NCBI GenBank assembly: GCA_030062745.1
Contig: CP099839.1
Span: 5,751,115 to 5,815,114, forward strand
Length of the DNA stretch: 64,000 nucleotides
Origin: Capitulum mitella
Taxonomy: Eukaryota; Arthropoda; Thecostraca; Pollicipedomorpha; Pollicipedidae
Direction of reading: 5' to 3'
Part shown: in pieces, positions 1 through 12,121 of the stretch
How positions within the stretch are numbered: the first letter of the stretch is position 1
Layout of the letters: every line of letters begins with the position of its first letter
The notes under the pieces: model-generated
Told to the model about the DNA's origin: nothing
Databases searched by the model: none
Seen by the model: the letters and a program-made list of their open reading frames with translations, nothing else
Made by a program: the position numbers and the translations under genes

Positions 1-107
1 GAAGTCACCCTCCTCAGTTTTGTCGATGTACAGCCAGGGGCTGTCTGACGCGAACACATAGGCCTGGTCGACGTGCAGCAAGTCGCAGTGGGCAGGCAGT
101 GTCTCTC
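1..107 (-). CDS. Partial internal exon of an unrecognised gene (minus strand, cut by window edge)
   Basis: Read on the minus strand, a CAG acceptor at 110-108 is followed by an open stretch to the window edge. Its best frame contains HCDLLHVDQAYVFASDSPW, then a stretch rich in acidic residues. The composition is that of ordinary protein (W, Y, D, F, few repeats) and differs from the low-complexity reading frames elsewhere in the left part. The first two exon bases complete a codon from an upstream exon, which would lie at higher coordinates but which I could not find. A second frame is also open but Cys-rich and unnatural. I do not recognise the family. The exon call rests on composition plus one acceptor, so it is tentative. 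Confidence 0.4.
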
Positions 108-590
108 CTGCGATACGACCAAAAATGAATTAAAGTGGACGCCGTGTATGACGTTCCAGGACAAATCTTCGAATCGCTTATCTTGGCTTAAATTTTGAAA
201 CAATTCATCGGTATCAATCTATGCCATGGGCGGAACTTTTTTCGCGAAGGCTTGTTTCTTTTCAAAATACGCGGTTTTTGAAACTGTTTGAACTCCTTGG
301 TATTATTCGCAACTGTGAGTGCCAGTCCTGCACTTCTCTCTGCGTTCCAGGTCATCCATTGCCGATTCTGACGGCTTGCATTTTGGCTCATGACAGTTAT
401 TCGTGACCTGACCCAAAGTCAATGGCTGGAGGTCATTGGTACTTTGGCAATCGATGGTAATTAAATGTCTGCCTGTGACATTAGCATGTGACATTTGACA
501 TTGCCTGTGACATGACACACCTTCAAAATGTTATAAAAATTCCGCCAATATCCGAAGAAATGGCAACAGGTCTTGAAAATGGACTTGCCC
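108..590. other. Noncoding stretch, nothing recognised
   Basis: AT-rich sequence with only short, unrelated reading frames on both strands. It may be intron of the edge gene. It ends at the TTAA that flanks the first MITE. Confidence 0.5.
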
Positions 591-1804
591 TTAACCCTAT
601 TCCTGGCAGGGGGGCTGAACGCGCCCTCCTCGGGTTTTTTGCTTGCCAATTCCAGGCTTTTTAACGCAGTTTCACGAAACTTGGTGACTTTTTCTAGCTA
701 TTCTTTCTACGTGCCGTGACATAATTTCAAAATTCTGTTTTGCTCAGGGGCGGAGCCAGGTAACGTTTTTGGGAGGCACCTCATGCCATTTTTGGCCATG
801 TTGAGGGTAAAAGGAAAATGTCTGCCAAAAACAGAGTTTTTAAGATAGAACTTAAAACTTTATATGAATGTATAGCTAAATAGTCGGTCAATGTGCAGAT
901 TTAATTTTGGTTACCTGAGGTCATTTTACAAGGTCAGGTCACAGTCAAAACTCAAAATTTGTTTTTTCGCAATAATTTCGGCGTCGTTTTTTCAAATGCC
1001 AAACCCGGAATACATATGACGTAAAAGGGTGCCTTCTACTTGTGTACCAAGTTTCAGCTTGATATCAGGTCGTGCCACGGAGCTATGACCTAAAATGTCA
1101 GTGCGCGTACCCTATATCGCAATAGCCATAAAACGAAATTTTTGAAAAGAGTGAATTCAAGCGATTGAAAACGTTTAAAGATAATATCAAATGCACAGGG
1201 GATCATTCCAAGTGACCCCAAGGTCACTGGAGGTCATTTAAGGTCAAAGGTCACAAGTTGATCTGAGAAACGTGTGACCATGAAAGTTCCCCCTTTTTCA
1301 TGTCCCTGACACCGCCTATGCTAACATTATACACACATTGTAATGCGATTTGTACTTCTTTAGTATAACATGACTAGCAGAAGCCAAAAAAGTGTTTTTT
1401 CCTCTTTTGTTCATTCAGTTGTTAGAGAACCAATCCTCCTATTTTTGAAACCCTGTGAACGCCCATGAATTTTCTCAAAATTTCAGATTTGCGGACCCAT
1501 GGTAAAAGCCCTATTTATAATCTCTCGATTCATGCCAGTTTCATCGAAATTGGTCCATAAACGACGGAGTTATAAGAAGTCCAAAAGTACCCCCACATTT
1601 TGACATTTTTGTTCCCCTGTATCCACAAATTTAAAAATTTTGAAAATTCCGTTTGATAAAAATGTAGTTCTCGTCACGGCCAATCGATTGCCATTTGTTG
1701 CGATGAAATTGGACGAGTAGTTCTCGAGATCTCAGGGGGGGGGCCGAATCCGCCCCCCTGCCGGGAATCGACGATACCGTCTAGCCCTCCGGGAATAGGG
1801 TTAA
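591..1804 (+). mobile_element. TTAA-flanked piggyBac-like MITE, copy 1 (complete)
   Basis: The element runs from 595 to 1800 (1,206 bp) and is bounded by TTAA at 591-594 and 1801-1804. The left end reads CCCTATTCCTGGCAGGGGGG. The right end is its inverted counterpart, finishing CCGGGAATAGGG. A TTAA target duplication with CCCT-type termini is the hallmark of the piggyBac superfamily. No transposase frame is present, so the copy is non-autonomous. Both ends carry a GC palindrome just inside the terminus. The interior holds several AGGTCA-like motifs and a conserved block also found in copies 2-5. Copy 2 has exactly the same length in the opposite orientation. Confidence 0.85.
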
Positions 1805-3440
1805 GTCAATGACACAAAAATATCCGGGAAATCTGAGATAGCAGATTTGTTGCATTTATAAAGATCACCAATCTCTTAAAGTTTTATTATGAAACAATGT
1901 TTTCCGAAAAAGTTACAGGACACTAGAGTTTTTTCTGGACACAGGTCTTGAGTTGACTTGAGCACACTTGAGCTGACCTGCGTGAGACACCTGACTTGGC
2001 CTGAGATCAAAAATTTGACACAAGATGCAAACACGGTAAAGGAAATGATCCACAGAATTTCGTGGTGCTGCATTCGTTTGCTGTCTCGCAGTCTTTGAAA
2101 ACCTCAGTGGGTACATCCGACACAGTCGGGGCAGAGTTTAGTGACTAAACCGCCGCTGTAACAGAAATGTTTTGAAACATGCCTTGGGACTTTCTAAAGG
2201 CTAAAAAGCCAGCATCGATTCCAATTAACTATTTGCAGCGCTGGATGCCAAAAGATGACATTCAACTATTTTCCCCATTTTTGTTCTACTGGAGGCGCCA
2301 ATGACGTTTCTTGGTAACTTTGCTTATATAAAAAGTTAGCTCAGACCGAAAGCTATTGTATGAGTTCCGCTTCGCCGAGATCAGTGCAGTAGGTCGGAGG
2401 ATATTGGGCGAGGGGGAGTTGGGATTGGTCCCGCACAAATTTTAGACGAAATCCGGTGCATGCAAATAGGGCAATCTCTGGATCATTAACGCACGTGAGA
2501 TTCGGCGTTATGTTTGTTGTTCAGTTTACGTCATCGATATAACTGCGTTGAAACTTGCTTAAAGTCATTTGTCATGTATTTGGAGCCATGATGCACCCTC
2601 CACAGGATGCCTGGACGGGGAATGTAAGCATTCTTTTATCCCTTTGGCCTAGGCTGATATGAGATATAGAGCACTGCATCAAAAGAGCTACTTCGAAACA
2701 GAACACTGAGAGTGCATTCGCAGCGCACGTAGAATACGCTATTCTGCGTGACGTCACGCAGAATCTTTCCCGAACACCAAAAGGCACGAAATCTTCGGGG
2801 TATGACGTCACCGATGACATCGACGGCATAGATTCTACGTCGTCCAGGTCGCTGCGAATACATCCAAGCTACACGTCCAAGCACTTCATGCTGGAAATAA
2901 AAGTTACGCTCAGTGCAAATAGAACTCGCTTCTCAAATCCCAACGATGCCGTTTTAAGGATAGAACCATGTTATCATTCAAGTTTAACCAAAATATTCGT
3001 AAACAAATTTATCTGCCATTCTTCTCCAGGTTAAAGAAAACTCATCAATACTCATTTTGGCAGGAGAGGTCAAATTTGCACTGCCTTGTGTCAATGTTAG
3101 GCCACGCGACTTAGGGTTACGAACCCAAGAGATCGAAGTTTGCACAAAATAAAAAAACGCTACCTTTATCATATTCCTTCCATTATTTTAACAGATACAG
3201 ACCGTTAAAGACAACCATCTGCCGTGGTTTTTCACAAATGCCTAAGACTATAATTCAAAAGCCGTACGTCGGATCGAACTAAAAACTGCAGTGTCTCCAT
3301 CTATAGACCAATTTATAACAAAATCTGAGAAACATGGGTGTTAGGCCCCGGCCGATCTGAAGTGGAATGAACTGCCACAATTGTCTCTAGACAACTCAGT
3401 TTCGTTGTTATAGAACAATTGATGTATGTCAATCGAGAGA
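1805..3440. other. Noncoding stretch, nothing recognised
   Basis: Mixed-composition sequence with short unrelated frames. Around 2,740-2,840 there are several ACGTCA-type motifs (TGACGTCACGC and TGACGTCACCG), which resemble CRE-like sites, but no gene is visible beside them. Confidence 0.45.
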
Positions 3441-3900
3441 TCGTTAGTTCGATGCCCCGCACCCTTGTGCCAAGTCCTGGTCGTTGCCCTCTGCGCTACA
3501 CTAAGCGCACGCATCCGGGACCCTACCCTCTTCATTCCTGCTCCACGTGCAGCCTGCCAGTCACGGATACGACCTCTGCGCCAAGGGCGGCGTCAGCACC
3601 GGTACCTGGGGCGGACACGCGTCACCGAGCAAATCACCCGTTGGAAACACTCGTGCCAAGTCACTGTCCACCAGCGCCGGCGCCGTGAGGACACACGGAA
3701 GCTGACCTCAGACACGCGGGTGCCGCTGCCGCTGCTGCCAGCTGCCGGCCGGTCGGGGCCGCCGGCACGTGGGCAGAAGGCCGCCGGCGGCGACCACGCC
3801 CCGACGCGGAGCGTAGCGAGACCACGCCCATCTGCGGCCGGATGTGCTGGCGGCGTGCTTCCAATGTGTGGCACGCCGAGTTGATGCAATGCTGTCTTGC
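3441..3900. other. GC-rich island 1
   Basis: A sharp rise in GC and CpG against AT-rich flanks. Several frames are open on both strands (152 codons plus, 98 codons minus), but all translate to Arg/Pro/Ala-rich sequence with no domain. This fits loss of stop codons through GC bias. It could be a CpG-rich promoter or a 5' exon of an unseen gene; the sequence does not decide. Confidence 0.4.
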
Positions 3901-4780
3901 GACCACTTCAAGGGAAGGGAATTAGAACGTGAACGGATCAGCTTGACTGCGCTTTATGGAAAGCGATATTTCGGCAAATATTAGAGAGAGGCCAGCGGTG
4001 TAAGTTGTGCTGCTTTCAGACTTTGCAGTTCGTCCGTTCCAGTGCTGCCATAGTCATCGCTCATTCGTATCTCTAATGATTAGTAATATTGGAATGTGAT
4101 CTTTGATTGACTGATTGATTGATCACTGGGGCTAAAGGGCGCGTCGACTTCGAGGTTATTCGGCGCCCATAAAAATGCCATCTTTGCTACCTTCGTACTT
4201 CGTCGATCACCGATGTGGTAACACACTGAATTCTTTAACATGCCATTGAGTATGAGGATACATGTTAATTGGCAACAGCATCGTTTCCGATCTAATGAGT
4301 TCGACTGGCTGAATCAGCTGGGACTTAAGTAACCGTTACCAGATGTCTGCAGTGTGAGTGGCTTTCCAACTCGCATTTTCAATTACCTGCATGTCTTGTG
4401 CGTATGTAATGCTGCGATATTTGACGACCAAGCGCACTTACGAAACTATGCAGTATGCATCTATTGTTTTACGGCAACCGAAATGTGTTGAACTCTCAGA
4501 CAGTCTTTAAACGCATTTGAAAGTCCCAAGGGCAACAGCGGAGCAGCTTCCGCCGGTAGATTTACGGTGTCTGTGGCACATTTTACAAGCCACCTTTCTG
4601 ATTGCTTATTTCAGCATTGTTCACTGTTGTGGATTCCGTTTCGTTTGCGCTCGGTTCACGTTCCGTTCGCACTCAGATATATTTTTCAAGTTTAAAATGG
4701 CCTTCACGGTGAATTTCTGCAGGTCCAGATTTAGTGCATGCGATAGCCCAATTGACGTATGATCGCTATCTACGGACCAC
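3901..4780. other. Noncoding stretch, nothing recognised
   Basis: Only a short TGAT/TGATT simple-sequence patch near 4,100-4,125 stands out. No coding or structured RNA signal was seen. Confidence 0.45.
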
Positions 4781-5125
4781 TTCAATGGCGCTGCCGGGTC
4801 CCATGGCCACGTAGCGTCGCCTGTTTTCACGTCTGCGACTCGCCGGATCCAGGTGGTAAAACATGCGAGCTGCGAGAGCCGAAGCCCGGCACTCATCACG
4901 GTAGTTCAGCGGCTCCCGGTCGACACAGCGGACGCCGCGCACGCGAGCGCGCGTCCATCCCGTTAGCAGAGTGGCCCGACACATTGCAGCGGTTTGTTCT
5001 CCCCGCCGAGACGGTGGCGTGCAAGGCCGGGCTCCTTTATCACGGCGGCAGTGGCTGGCTCGAGACACAGCTGGCGCCTGCAGCCACCGCCCCCATAACC
5101 GCACGACCGAAATGACGACTGCGGA
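4781..5125. other. GC-rich island 2
   Basis: A GC-rich patch with overlapping open frames on both strands (118 and 112 codons). They mirror each other and contain no recognisable domain, so they are probably compositional. Confidence 0.4.
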
Positions 5126-6830
5126 AGGAATATGGCGTTGAGTGGCGGCCGACCTACCGGTGAACTTTCACTCGGAGCTCAGCTGATCAAGAGGTCAGAA
5201 TTTATGGGGCACGTTCCTAAAAGAATGGTAGTTAAATCGCGACATGCGATCGAGAACAGGATGCAATGTCCAACGAATACTCCCAGAGCAGGAATATGAG
5301 AACCCGTTATCACTTTGATGGATAGGTCTGTAGTGTGCATGATGTAGCTTTCGGTTGTGGAACTCCATGAACTGTGCTACTGCGAACAACTTCCTATGCG
5401 TTTTGACGGAAGGACGCGAGCATTCCTACATTCTCTTCTCGCTGAGGGCGTAGATTTTGCCTGAGCGAAAGAAGTAAACTGTGGTTATTTCTGTCTCGCA
5501 ATCGTTAGTAATGAGAACACAACTGGCAAATATCCTAAGCATATGTACCTGTCATTAAAGGGTCATCGGTAATCGACCCGATGACACGCATTTGCGTTTA
5601 TGTCCAGCCCATAATTCAGTCAGAAACGAACATCAAACCAAATAATTTTTCACACGATGTGAGCCGACGTAATCCTCCAAAAATGGAATCATTAGCAGAG
5701 CCCCCGCCAGGCGAGCAAAATGGATTCCGTTTAAAACGAGTCATTGCTCAGCATTTACTCAAAGGGGCTTGGTGACAGGGCTGACCGTGAGAAGTGGAAA
5801 ACACCGCAGGATGTTCTACATGCGTTCATGAACAGAGAACGAGTGGATGTATGCAATGCAATGCATTGTATTGCATTGCAAATGTAATTTGGCTTTGCAA
5901 TTTACTTTTGAACTGACGTGTTGGTATTATTAAAGTTGCGCATCATTGTAAGATAGGTTCAGGTGGTGGTTCGTGTAAGAGAACAAATAAACTGTATTCC
6001 AAGATAATGATTTAACAGCGAATAATCACGATAATTTGCAATGACTGCTCAAGCGCCTTTTTCCGTTCCATCGCAAAACATTTTTCATCTGACGTGGTTG
6101 GACATACTCCATGAGAATGCGCAGAACATCAAGCTGCCGATGAATAAGGACAACTGTGAATGATATTTCTAGTCTGTCGTATTGCCGGCGTACAGCCACC
6201 TTGCAAGGTACAGAAAAGTTTCGAGTCAGGAGTAGAATCGTTTATGTGGAAGCTTTGAACCAGAATCAGTCAGAATCGGCTTTAAAAACGGCTCTTTGAG
6301 CCTAGACAGGAACGGAGGACATCGTATAAACATTGAGACACACTCAAATGACTCACAAAAATCTAACTTTACTGCAAACCTGTTTCGGTTCTTCTAACAA
6401 TTTTTGAATTGTGTTGTCATCAAAAACACAACTTAGAAATCCTGACCATGCAAAGAGCAACAGCTGTAATTCAGCGGATCTGGAGCCGGAAAACAGAGTT
6501 CAATCTGTGCACGATGTACCGGGTCCTGGTGCAATCAATGACAGCAGTATTCGGTCCCAAACGGAAACGATCAATCAGTTCACGGGAAAACGGCGTCAGG
6601 GAGTTTCAATGCAAGATGCAAACCCCTGGCACCTTCTAGACTGAACCTGCGGGCTATACGCAGACTCCGTTACACTTTCTGTGTTTCTCAGCGAAAAACT
6701 ACACTGCATTTCAGAGTAATTAATATCGCTAGTGGAACACTTTTCTGACACATTGTAACGAGCAAACAGGACTGCATGACGCGAAGCACGACCAGCAGTT
6801 TGTTTCACACGTGCATTCCAGAGTCACATT
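5126..6830. other. Noncoding stretch with one palindrome
   Basis: AT-rich sequence without a supportable gene. The only structured element is the perfect inverted repeat at 5,852-5,880, listed separately. Confidence 0.45.
5852..5880. repeat. Perfect inverted repeat, 11-bp arms
   Basis: TGCAATGCAAT at 5852-5862 and ATTGCATTGCA at 5870-5880 are exact reverse complements around a 7-base loop. The unit TGCAA is itself reiterated, so this may be a simple-sequence palindrome rather than a functional site. Confidence 0.8.
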
Positions 6831-7210
6831 ACCCAGCCTCCTGCGTCGAGGCGGCGATGCGTGCGCCGAATCAGCTGACTAACAAGCTGGGAAGGCTCCT
6901 CCCTCATACCAGGGGCGCCCAGGTGTGACGGCGAAGACCCGACACGCTTACACGCGGTCACGCTCCTCTAGCGGTCGGCTGTCTCCGCCCCGCTGACCCT
7001 GTACACGCCTCCTGGCCCCGGTGCGGCGGCGGAGCTGGCCCAGACGCCGGGCGGTGCCGTGACGGTCACCGTGACGGTGACGGCTGCGGTGAGGGCGACG
7101 AGCGCCTCATGTGCTGGCCGGCCTGTGGAGGCGCCCGCTGCCGGCTGCACCAACGAGTCACGCAGCAGGGAGGTCACGGATGGCTTCGTCCAGTTGTGCT
7201 CAAACACTGG
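6831..7210. other. GC-rich island 3 with reiterated GTGACGG
   Basis: A CpG-rich patch. Between about 7,058 and 7,085 the motif GTGACGGT recurs with a partial palindrome. Open frames on both strands encode Ala/Thr/Val or Arg-rich sequence without a domain. Confidence 0.4.
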
Positions 7211-8222
7211 CCGATCGACTCGGGCCCGCGACAAGCTCTCTTCAGATATGTTGGACATGTGGGGGAAAAGAGAGAATGAAGAGGCAAGATAAATGTGCAC
7301 CTACGAAGGCGGAAATTCCAGTTACGAAGAAAAACAACAAGCACGGGTTTTGCAGTTCTAGAAGGCGCAGTTCATCCGGATACCATTAATATACGGATGT
7401 GTTGACTCTTTCGGGGATATTTTTTCTTCCAAATATTTCCAGAAGTTGTCCGGACACAGTGTGATCCGACAAGGATATTGCGACATCATCCTTCACAGTC
7501 AGTTTTAAACATTTGGAAGCTTTGCACTCTGCTCTCGCAGATATAAAAAACGACGGGTGATGACTGGAGTTTTTGCCCGCTGGTTGAGGTAATGACGCCT
7601 AGCGCATTCACCATGCTTTTGCCGAATTCAGTAGTGCGGCTGTGGTCTTTGCGTGGAAAGAAACGTCCGACAAATCTTAGTGTTCCTCGAAAATTCGTCC
7701 CGTGGCAAAGCCCTTGGCGTAATTTACCACGTACAAAAGGCAATTGCGACTACCAGGATTGCCTTGTCGTGGAATCCGAGGCCATTGTGGCTGCGGAAAG
7801 TCACGGCTGGCGGTCACATGGTAACGAAAATACTTTTCCACGCCGCGCAACGGGACCAAGGCAGAATGAATTAACAATCGGCATGCAATGCGCCGACAGA
7901 GGCGAATCAATTCGATCCGGTTAGCCAGACAATCCAACGCCTCTGTTTGTCGCTCCACCAGACGTGATTGGATGCACCAGATCTGTCAGTAGTGCTCCGT
8001 CACAAAAACTTGATGTCTTTGCGGTTGAATTCCATGCAGGGTGCATCCTTGATGGATTTTGACCTGTGACTGGTGCTGATGAGAACTCAGGATAATGAGA
8101 ACTCAGGATGATGAGAACTGATGCTGATGGGAACTCAGGATCTCTGAGTGCTAACAGCTTTTGTTTACGACCGTCTCAATATTTCTGCAGTGAATTGCAT
8201 GTCCTGAAATTGGCCCATCGTG
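7211..8222. other. Noncoding stretch, short minisatellite near its end
   Basis: No gene is supportable. Frames of 73-110 codons between 7,590 and 7,960 overlap on both strands and show no domain. Confidence 0.4.
8073..8140. repeat. 16-bp minisatellite, about four units
   Basis: Imperfect tandem copies of GATGAGAACTCAGGAT with small substitutions, ending in GATGGGAACTCAGG. Confidence 0.8.
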
Positions 8223-8650
8223 CTACAGCAAGGCGTGACCTTGCCTTGCTCGCAGCGGCATCGTCCAGAGATTCCTCACGCTTTTTTTCCGCCACGAGAA
8301 ACCCCGTCTTTGTGAGCCACACTGCGACCTCGCTCCGAGCCCACACATGGACGTGCCCTTGATTTTACGCCAGGGCGAACACGGCCGTTTAACAGTAGGC
8401 ATGCAACGCTCAGCGGGGGCTACGACTGCGTCATCACCGCTGACGGCCGGCGCGGCTGGGCGCTGACGTTTGCTGGCAGGTTTTGCTGCTCCCCGGAATA
8501 CCGGGACGTCCCCAGCGACAGGTGGTGGTGCTGCCGAAACATTATTCCGCCCGGCCCTCCGCCACCTGCAGCGCACACCGGGCGAACGCAAACAGTTGTC
8601 AGGCCATCAAGACGTGGCGGAGGGCTCTGATGAGGCACAGGCACGAGGCA
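8223..8650. other. GC-rich island 4
   Basis: A GC-rich patch with mirrored open frames on both strands (122 codons minus, 63 plus). They read as Arg/Pro/Ala-rich sequence with no domain. Confidence 0.4.
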
Positions 8651-10920
8651 TAAACATGTAACTAATGCGTCGTTGGAGTATTTCAAGAAACGTGCTGTAT
8701 CTGTGTGAATGTATGTATACGCACGGCAACTAATACAGCCACTAGGAAACCTAACTATATCAATCTTTATGCGTGAGGTGGCGCTCTCTTAATATATCAG
8801 CCTTTTGGTCAGCTCCCAGGCAAAGACGGTGTATGTGCTGTTTTTACTCCCAAAAGTACAGCTCGGCTTGTTCACCTTCTAGTGTATTTTGAACGGCCAA
8901 ATCGGCGGTAAAAAAAGTAATCCTCCTGGCATTTGCGCAATGGATACGTAGACAATACGCTTGTGTGAACTAGAAGAAAATTTTAAAATGGCGATAAGCT
9001 TTTTGGGCACTCAACTAACTAACTAACACTAACACTAACATTAGCACTAACCTTTTTGGGTCATAGACACACAAGAAACGCATTCTGAAGTGCTGACTTA
9101 ACGCTTACTGTTGCAAGGGAGGAGCTGGTGTGCCCCCCCCCCCCCGACGTTTTCGCAGCTTGTCCTCAGTTCCAGTCATTTGCAAATTCTTTATAGCTGA
9201 GTTTTAAACATTTTGGCGTCATTCGTGAAACCCTGAAGTTGATACTTTCACAGATTACTGACCTATGTCCTCTTCCTGGAGGGGGGCATGCAATCGAGAA
9301 ATCACTGTTCGGCGACAGTCGTCACAGCATGAAAGCGTTTTAAGTTTTTAGGTTCTCAATCCTGGTAAGTCTTACGCATAGGTATAACGATGGTGACACC
9401 CAAAGTGTAATAGTGTCAGGCTATGAACATATAATGTATTATTCCAACAGCATTAGTGACCTACGCATTTAACTCCTCAAGTAAAAAGGTCATCTTAGGT
9501 CAAAACCACGAGCTGAGGCAACTGGTTTTTTGCCTTTGCTTGACCTCCGATGTGTCGTGACAATCGGAAACGCTTACGTAAATAGTGACAGTAGCCGGAG
9601 CCCTTATTCATTGTCAGGGTTCATTTTGAACGCCTCAAAAGCTCCCTTAAGCCGCCACGTTTCCCAGGATCCAATGGGGGCGCCTGTAAGGTTACCCTGT
9701 GAACTGAATGGGCCAAACGGAGTATCAGTGCGTAGCCAAAAGATAAGGTACACGGTCGTTTCTCTTTCGTTGCTGTTGCTTGCCAGAACTGAAAACGACT
9801 GGGGGTCGCACCAGTCAACCCCAGTGCTGCTGAGTGTGGCTAAATGGCGAACCCCGGCGAAGATTTAAGTTATTGATGTAATGGGATTAGAAATCGTCTA
9901 CATTCCTGAAAATTCGGCATGGCTATTGGAAAAAGAAATCCCGACAACGGCCTACACCCGAAACATTAAATCTTATTTTAAGTGTAAAACTTATCCGCTT
10001 CCACCATATCGGCTGCTGAAACTGAATATTTTTCAATTGCATCACTTAGGCAAACAAATGAAGCTATTGGGTCTTTCCTCAGGCATCAGTACGTATTCAG
10101 GGAATATTCAGACTTGAGCCAGTAAAACAAAAAAATGGTGTTTCATGGGACAATTTTTATTCACCAAGGTCTAATTATGTGTTAGTACTTCGTCCCGAAG
10201 CCGTGTTTGTCCTTTTTAAGGCATTCCTTATTCCATATGTGTGGCGCTCACTCTCTGAAACGTGGATGTACATGCCTGATGCATGAAGGAACTGTATCGT
10301 CCGTACCAGTGTTTTTTTGTTTTTGTTGTTTTTTCCCACAATGCAAGCAGCCGATTTCTCTAAACGAATCTTTCTCAATGAATGGGAAATCATTACCGGA
10401 ACAGGGTTGTTTCTGTCCTATAAACGCTTCATTTGGCTTTTGTTTATTGTCATGGACGTAGTTATGAGGATGCTGCACGTGATGCCTGTATTTACGAACA
10501 CCGAGGCCGTTTCACATAATGTGGGATGCTGAGGCCTATTTCAAGGCCATTTCGTGCAGCAAACCGCTTATTACATGGCGTCGAGCATTGTGAGTAGCAC
10601 TGTATTATATTACATCAGTAGCATCGAGCACGACAGTAGCCGAATAAAGGTAGATTCTATAATGCCTTGTTTTATTAAACAGCTATAATCATTTTTAATT
10701 CCGTTTCATAAGTCACGAAGGATACCTTGCGGAATCCTCGAGATCAACGGTGAAACAAATTTCTCTTTTCTTGCCAACTGACAATGTCACATTACCAGAT
10801 ACGCATGTCAGCCTGCGACATGTATGTATTAAACAACAGTCGTCTTCAAATGAAATGCAGTTTAATCGGCATCGATACCACAGGAAACCTGCAAAGCATT
10901 GGCGTCACCTGGCTAAATCG
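8651..10920. other. Noncoding stretch with simple repeats
   Basis: It contains an ACTAAC/CTAA simple repeat at about 9,008-9,051 and a run of 13 C at 9,133-9,145. A 112-codon frame at 9,530-9,868 has no recognisable domain and no supporting context. Nothing else was recognised. Confidence 0.45.
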
Positions 10921-11500
10921 ATCCGCCAAGGCGAGACCTGACGACGGATCGTCGCCCCATGACGTCACCACGGCGTTATGACGCCCCGGGGCTGCCACCT
11001 CCGGCAGCGGTCCGGTCCGGTCGAGCCGCCCTTTGTGTGCGTCCGGCGTGCGGCGCCGTACCGCCTGCTGGCCTCCGCCGGAGCCACCGGCGCCGCCTCC
11101 AAACATCCGGGTATGTCCGGCTGGGCCGGGCCGGGCCGGGCCGGGGCGGCCAGCTCGAGTGCGTGGTCGTCTCCGGCCGCCTCGCCCCGGCCAGAACGCC
11201 TCTGAGCGTGCAGTGTGCCGTCAACAGCCTAACGGGGGGGGGGGGGGGTCACGGCGCCCCCCGGACGCGGCGGCCCGCGGCCAGGGCGGGGACGTGAATC
11301 GGCAGAAAATCGCGCGCGCTGCCGTCGTCGGCGGCCGGCGGCGGCGCTGCAAGGTCGCCGGTTCACGGCTGAGGGCGGAGGCCGTGCCGGACGGTACCGG
11401 ACCGGCGGCGAACGGAGCGGCGCGGAGCACGGCTCGAGCTGCGGCCGCCGGCCTGCCGCCGGGCCACGGCGCCTTCCCGTCGCCTCGTCCACAGGCATGC
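10921..11500. other. GC-rich island 5 with poly-G tract
   Basis: The most extreme GC island in the left part. It contains a run of 15 G at 11,234-11,248 and repeated GGGCCGGGCC steps near 11,125-11,150. Frames of up to 181 codons are open in several registers on both strands and translate to Arg/Gly/Pro/Ala-rich sequence, as expected when stop codons are scarce. It could be a CpG island of an unseen gene. Confidence 0.4.
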
Positions 11501-12121
11501 CGACGGCGCCACGAGCAATTTCGACACGTGTCATTGTTTGGTGGGTATCACAAGATACAGGCCCACGACACACGTTGACAGATGGTCGAGAGAGCACTCA
11601 ACAGCAAAAGCGCACAAACGAAGGAATGTTGCATACGTATTATCTTTCCACACTCCGTGGCATTCAAACAAACGAGAACCGAAACAAACGAACACTGGCA
11701 TCGCGTACATCACACTAGCAAGCACGCAGCTACCGGCTATAAAGAAGGGAAACATGGAGATCTGGCCGGAGTTGAGTCCAAACAACACGCTGATGGAGAA
11801 AAGGGGGTAGTGCTTGTGGGTAATTCGATATGCGGATCCAACATAGCCGGCATAACATTGAATCGCTTACCCTTCCCAGGCCCTCAGACCATCACACACC
11901 AAAGCCATGAGACCTAATGAGCAATCCAAGGGAAGAACGATCCCACTGCACTACACTCACTACGCAATAATTTTACGCGACGTAAAACTACCGATTCCCA
12001 TGTTTCCGAGCGTTTCTGAATGCCTCAGAGTCCATTCCGAAAGCCTTCAGTACGGTTGTACAACTCATACATTGTTCAAGACTAGACACTCCCACTTTAT
12101 GTAGTCAGACTTCTTGTACCC
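11501..12121. other. Noncoding stretch, nothing recognised
   Basis: Several overlapping frames of 65-111 codons, none with a domain. It ends at the TTAA flanking MITE copy 2. Confidence 0.4.

Noticed and set aside
3430-3470. B-box-like AGTTCGATGCC, a possible tRNA-derived SINE
   Set aside because: No convincing A box at the right distance, no cloverleaf, and no second copy noticed in the window.
11033-11578. 181-codon frame in GC-rich island 5 and similar frames in other islands
   Set aside because: Several registers on both strands are open at once and the products are Arg/Pro/Gly-rich without domains, as expected from GC bias.
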